38,054 nt of DNA, taken from the NCBI GenBank assembly GCA_027450105.1, contig DAIDKJ010000002.1, forward strand, positions 1 to 38,054, given 5' to 3'. The stretch is from Ferrovum sp. (lineage in GTDB: Bacteria; Pseudomonadota; Gammaproteobacteria; Burkholderiales; Ferrovaceae). Shown piece after piece: positions 33,928 through 38,054 of the stretch (position 1 is its first letter; each line of letters opens with the position of its first letter). Under the pieces are notes generated by a model. That model did no database searches. It was not told where the DNA came from and saw only the letters and a program-made list of their open reading frames with translations. The position numbers and the translations under genes were made by a program.

Positions 33928-36648
33928 TCAGGAAGCACTTGTCTCCCGGCAAGGAGTTCTTGGGGCTTGGGAATGGGTAGTCTTCAAAAAAACCTCAAAC
34001 GCTTTCAAAGGCAGAGGGCGGCCAAACAGATAACCCTGATAGATATGGCAACCAATGTTTTCCAAAAAGGACAACTGCTGCTCGGTCTCCACACCTTCAG
34101 CGATGACATGCATTCCCATTGCCTGGGCCAGTGCAACGATGGTACGAGCGATAACTGCAGCACTCTGATCAGATAAGATGTCCTGAACAAAGGTTTGATC
34201 GATTTTGAGCTGATCAAAGGGTAACCGCTTGAGATAGGACAGGGAGGAGTATCCCGTCCCAAAATCATCCAAAGAAAAAGATACACCCTTGCTTTTAAGG
34301 GCGGTCATTTTATCAATGATTTGCTCCAGATTATCAAGTAACAGGCTTTCAGTAATTTCCAGCTTCAGTTTTCCCGAGTCGATCTCGTAAGCATCCAGCG
34401 TTGCCTTCACCACATCGACAAAATCCGGATCGGAAAACTGCTCTGCACTCACATTGATGGCCAAGGTAAGGTGAGAAGTGTCGGCGCAGATGGACCAGGC
34501 TTGCAACTGTTTACAAGCAGTCTCCAATACCCATATCCCCAGAGGATGAATCAAATCCGTCTCCTCGGCCATGGAAATGAAATCTCCCGGGGAAACAATA
34601 CCCCGCAGCGGGTGCCGCCATCGAACCAGGGCCTCGGCACCCACAACCTCACCATCAAAACTGATCTGGGGCTGAAACAGAAGAAAAAACTGATTTTCGC
34701 GCAGTGCCGAGCGCAGATCGGCTTCCAGCATCACCCGTGCATTAACCGCCGTTTGCATGACAGGATCAAAGAAGCACAGAGAGTTTCGCCCCGAACCTTT
34801 GGCCTTGTACATCGCCAAGTCGGCCTGCTTGAGAAGCTCATCCACACTGGCATCGACGCCGCCAAACAGGGTAATCCCAATACTGGGGGTACTATGGTAT
34901 TGAAACTCTTCCAGCATGTACGGAGCATTCAAAATAGAGAGAATTTTTTCCGAAGCGGATTTTACTTGGGAAGTTGCTTCATTCAAGCGCTCGCTCAAGT
35001 CTTCCAGAACCACAACAAATTCGTCCCCTCCAAAACGGGCAACAGTATCTCCTTCGCGCACACAGCCTTGCAATCGATTGGCCACCTGTTGTAGCAGCAA
35101 ATCTCCCACATCATGCCCCCGTGTGTCATTGAGATTCTTGAAATCGTCCAGGTCAATAAAGAGCAGAGCGCCGTAGTGTCGGTTGCGAACACTGGAAGCC
35201 ACGGCATGCTCTAGCCGATCCAGCAATAGGCGACGATTGGGCAACCGGGTCAGCGCATCAGAAAAGGCCAGCTGCTGAATATGCTCTTCATTCTGTTTTT
35301 GCTGGGTAATGTCCGAAAAAGTGGCCACAAAGTTGACCAGTTCACCTCGTTCGTCACGCACAGAGGAAATGGACAACCACTCGGGATAAATGTCCCCATT
35401 CTTGCGACGGTTCCAGATTTCTCCCTGCCATCGGCCATCGCGCATCACGGTCGCCCATAAATCCCGATAAAAATTTTGGCTGTGACGTCCGGACTGGAGG
35501 ATGCGCGGATTTTTTCCCAGGGCCTCTTCCCTCGTGTACTGGGTGATTTCCGTGAATGCGCGATTAACCGCAATGATCGTTCCATCCGTTTTGGTGATCA
35601 CCACGCCTTCTGCAGCACCTTCAAAGACGGTCGCTGCCTGTCGAAGATTGTCTTCCATCTGCTTTCGATCGGTAATATCGAGCATCAATCCGACGACCCC
35701 GCCCACTTTGCCGTCTGCCAGCGTAAACGTGGCCTTGTGAAACATGACATCCCGAAACTCTCCGCTGGCAAACCTGACTTTTCCCTCATAGATTTGAGAT
35801 CCCGGATGATCCAAAAGCTCGCGGTCTGCGGCCATGTAATGTTCAGCCAACTCGGAAGTGGTCGTTTGCAGAGGCGTTTTGCCAATCAAATCCTTTGCGG
35901 ATTTTCCTGTGAATTTTTCGTAAGCCCGATTGCAGCCCAGATATCTGGAGTGCGTGTCCTTGTAGTAGACCGGACCGGGAATGGCCTCGATGAGTTGCTG
36001 GACGAAATGAAGTTGCTGTGTCAATTCCCGAGTTCTTTGCGCAACCCGCTCTTCCAATTGGGCAAAGTTTTGCTTGAGTGCTTCGTCCGCACGCTTGATC
36101 GCTGTTCTGTCCTCCAGCAGCCAGATCGTTCCCTGAAGCGTTTGAGTCGAATTATTCACATACCCAATCAGATTGATCCAAAGATCTGATCCATCCACAC
36201 GCTGCATGTATAGCTCGGTATGAAAAGGATGTCCTGAAAACAGTAACGGTGAGGCCACCCGGGAAACTTTGAGATATTCTTCGTCATTGCGAAACAGGAT
36301 GCGATCTGGTCGACCAACCGCTTCATTCCCTGTAAAGCCAAAAATCTCCCCAAACCGATGGTTGTATCTCAAAATTTGCCGGTCATGGGTAAAAACCACG
36401 CCGACAGAGGCATTTGCGATGAAGGTTTCCAACTCCTCAGTGGAGCGCTTCAGTTCCATGGTCCGCAAACGAACCTGCTCTTCCAGAATATAGGTGGTTT
36501 GCAACAGGGCAAAATCACTGTTGACCCCGTTAAAAAATCGTTCCACCTGGTCAGTCAACGCGTGAATGATCTTATTTCGACGCCGAATTTCCTGATGCAA
36601 CCCCTCGATATCATGAGGATTGCAGCGCAGATCGAGCATCTTGCTCAT
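33928..36648 (-). CDS. Multi-PAS GGDEF-EAL c-di-GMP synthase/phosphodiesterase
   Basis: 906 aa; PAS domains; REGDTVARFGGDEFVVVLED (I-site REGD and GGDEF intact); GAEALVRWRHP, LEITESLLL, SLDDFGTGYSSLSYLKRLPFDQLKIDQ, IAEGVETEQQ (EAL motifs intact). Confidence 0.95.
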   Translation of the reverse strand: MSKMLDLRCNPHDIEGLHQEIRRRNKIIHALTDQVERFFNGVNSDFALLQTTYILEEQVRLRTMELKRSTEELETFIANASVGVVFTHDRQILRYNHRFGEIFGFTGNEAVGRPDRILFRNDEEYLKVSRVASPLLFSGHPFHTELYMQRVDGSDLWINLIGYVNNSTQTLQGTIWLLEDRTAIKRADEALKQNFAQLEERVAQRTRELTQQLHFVQQLIEAIPGPVYYKDTHSRYLGCNRAYEKFTGKSAKDLIGKTPLQTTTSELAEHYMAADRELLDHPGSQIYEGKVRFASGEFRDVMFHKATFTLADGKVGGVVGLMLDITDRKQMEDNLRQAATVFEGAAEGVVITKTDGTIIAVNRAFTEITQYTREEALGKNPRILQSGRHSQNFYRDLWATVMRDGRWQGEIWNRRKNGDIYPEWLSISSVRDERGELVNFVATFSDITQQKQNEEHIQQLAFSDALTRLPNRRLLLDRLEHAVASSVRNRHYGALLFIDLDDFKNLNDTRGHDVGDLLLQQVANRLQGCVREGDTVARFGGDEFVVVLEDLSERLNEATSQVKSASEKILSILNAPYMLEEFQYHSTPSIGITLFGGVDASVDELLKQADLAMYKAKGSGRNSLCFFDPVMQTAVNARVMLEADLRSALRENQFFLLFQPQISFDGEVVGAEALVRWRHPLRGIVSPGDFISMAEETDLIHPLGIWVLETACKQLQAWSICADTSHLTLAINVSAEQFSDPDFVDVVKATLDAYEIDSGKLKLEITESLLLDNLEQIIDKMTALKSKGVSFSLDDFGTGYSSLSYLKRLPFDQLKIDQTFVQDILSDQSAAVIARTIVALAQAMGMHVIAEGVETEQQLSFLENIGCHIYQGYLFGRPLPLKAFEVFLKTTHSQAPRTPCRETSAS

Positions 36649-37811
36649 GTTCGTCTTCCCGAACCAATGGCGATGCCAGTGAACGTCTGGTTGACGTGAA
36701 GCCCGCGGTATTGTTCACCATACGTGCTAAAACCAACCACATTTGACTGGCTTAGTAACCGGCCTACATGATCCAGCCTCCCTTGAGCCCGTGCTTCCAG
36801 GTGACGCAAAATGCAATCGCACCCAATAATCAGGGCTGGCTCTCCAATACGCTGGGCCACAACTTCGAGTGCACTTGTCAGGTTGTCAAGCATATCAATG
36901 CCGTTGGCCACTCTCAGCACGACGCCCTCCTCGATGGCACAAAAGAACCGCAAGGAGCCATCGGAGTTTATTTTCTGGATGGAGCGCACAAAATCGGTAT
37001 GGCCGATCCGGACCACGAAGGGATAGGAAGCAAAAACTGTTGCTTCCAGTTGACTGACGCTCAACCCCACACAACGCGCATACTCCTCCAGCGCAGGGCA
37101 TCCGTTGATTTCAGTGACATCACGCTGGCGCGGAATGGCGCCCGTCACTACCAGACGTTCGCCACCACCTACAAAATGCTGCGTTTTGAACACGTGGAAT
37201 AGAAAAGGTGTGGCAGACACCAATAACAAGGCCGCATTCTTGACAAAACGACCCTCATATAAAATCCAGCTTTCCTTGAACTTCAAATCATCGGCTGCCG
37301 ACCCACCCATGAGAGGAATGCCACCCAAGCCATCATGAAATGCACGGGCAACACCTTCCTCCCGCCGACTAAGACCATCAATCAGCATGAACCCAAAGAA
37401 AGCATCTGGAGGAAGATGGGTAACCCGCTGTTGCAGGTTTTCCCTCAGCTTATGGGCAAAGAGGCGCCCGGCCTGAAGGTCGAATTGGGAGACCTGCGTG
37501 ATGAGTCCCAGTTCAAACTGAAGATCATCACGATGGATGCTAAACCCTGTCATTCCGCCGACCGTATAGCCCAATGGACCAATTTCCCCAGCCGTGGAAC
37601 AGCCAATGACTTTTGATGAATCAAAATGCTTGCCGACAGCCTTGGCTAGTCCATCGCGGTCATAGTGACTTGAGAAAAACAAGACGACCAAGCCCATATC
37701 AGGCTGACTCACAGAGTCCGCCAATTCCTCGAGAGCCGCTTCGGCAGACTCTTGCATACTACTGCCACATTGAATACGCGGTGCAGCCAGATCAGCCGAT
37801 CTCTCAACCAT
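36645..37811 (-). CDS. FIST domain (FIST_N/FIST_C) sensory protein, NosP-like
   Basis: ORF with VIGCSTAGEIGPLGYTVGGMTGFSI, GIPLMGGSAADDLKF, GALLIIGCDC-type FIST_C region (ALIIGCDCILRHLEARAQGRLDHVGRLLSQSNVVGFSTYGEQYRGLHVNQTFTGIAIG). ATG at 37811; stop overlaps next start (ATGA). Confidence 0.88.
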   Translation of the reverse strand: MVERSADLAAPRIQCGSSMQESAEAALEELADSVSQPDMGLVVLFFSSHYDRDGLAKAVGKHFDSSKVIGCSTAGEIGPLGYTVGGMTGFSIHRDDLQFELGLITQVSQFDLQAGRLFAHKLRENLQQRVTHLPPDAFFGFMLIDGLSRREEGVARAFHDGLGGIPLMGGSAADDLKFKESWILYEGRFVKNAALLLVSATPFLFHVFKTQHFVGGGERLVVTGAIPRQRDVTEINGCPALEEYARCVGLSVSQLEATVFASYPFVVRIGHTDFVRSIQKINSDGSLRFFCAIEEGVVLRVANGIDMLDNLTSALEVVAQRIGEPALIIGCDCILRHLEARAQGRLDHVGRLLSQSNVVGFSTYGEQYRGLHVNQTFTGIAIGSGRRT

Positions 37812-38054
37812 GCATCCCCCCGCCTTTGTGCACGTGGTCCACATTGCAAAACGGGTTCGTCTTGTCAGAACATTAATGCGGTGACGGTAGATCCGGATTC
37901 AGCGTGGCCACATTGTCATGATGAGATGGGGTAGCCCAGTCGAAGCAACACAATCAGGCCAGACTGGCATACCTCCACTGGATCAACTACACCATATTTC
38001 ATCTGTTTATGCAATATAGTGATAATCCTCATAATCTATTATGTGTTTTTGCCT

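Noticed and set aside
37812-38054. Possible c-di-GMP riboswitch or other structured leader upstream of the FIST gene
   Set aside because: No GEMM-like conserved core or convincing paired elements seen by eye; would need Infernal/Rfam.
1-38054. CRISPR array, transposase/IS element, rRNA or prophage genes
   Set aside because: No regularly spaced repeats, no IS-like terminal repeats with transposase ORFs, and no phage or rRNA sequences recognised.

Overview
The 38 kb window looks proteobacterial and is built around a complete Pel exopolysaccharide locus on the minus strand. The order is galE/pelX-like epimerase, pelA, pelB, pelC, pelD, pelE, pelF, pelG, then an extra stand-alone GH114-type (PelA-hydrolase-like) secreted enzyme. 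A tRNA-Met(CAT) gene flanks its distal end. Upstream, co-oriented, are three glycosyltransferase genes, a DUF6447-like microprotein and a large GTG-started HExxH metalloprotease-like protein with a type-I-secretion-style C-terminal region. Divergent from these is a plus-strand cluster of secreted proteins. Three of them carry, right after the signal peptide, two tandem copies of the same ~40-aa module (D-x-F-D-G-x-x-L-x-I-P-x-V-x-V-G-x-x-x-Y-x-N-V-x-V-T-[LIV]-G-x-V). Each then continues into a different C-terminal domain: a five-bladed propeller/glycosidase-like domain, a degenerate M23-like domain, or a lactonase-like propeller. The right end holds chemotaxis and second-messenger genes: an MCP with a C-terminal cytoplasmic Cache-like domain, an MCP-CZB, cheZ, a PAS-GGDEF-EAL protein, and a FIST-domain (NosP-like) protein overlapping the GGDEF-EAL gene. 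The most interesting signals are: (1) the PelA hydrolase domain has lost conserved catalytic acids that the downstream stand-alone GH114 keeps; (2) the shared tandem secreted module; (3) the FIST/GGDEF-EAL pair next to a c-di-GMP-gated Pel system. All family calls come from reading the translations; no database search was run.
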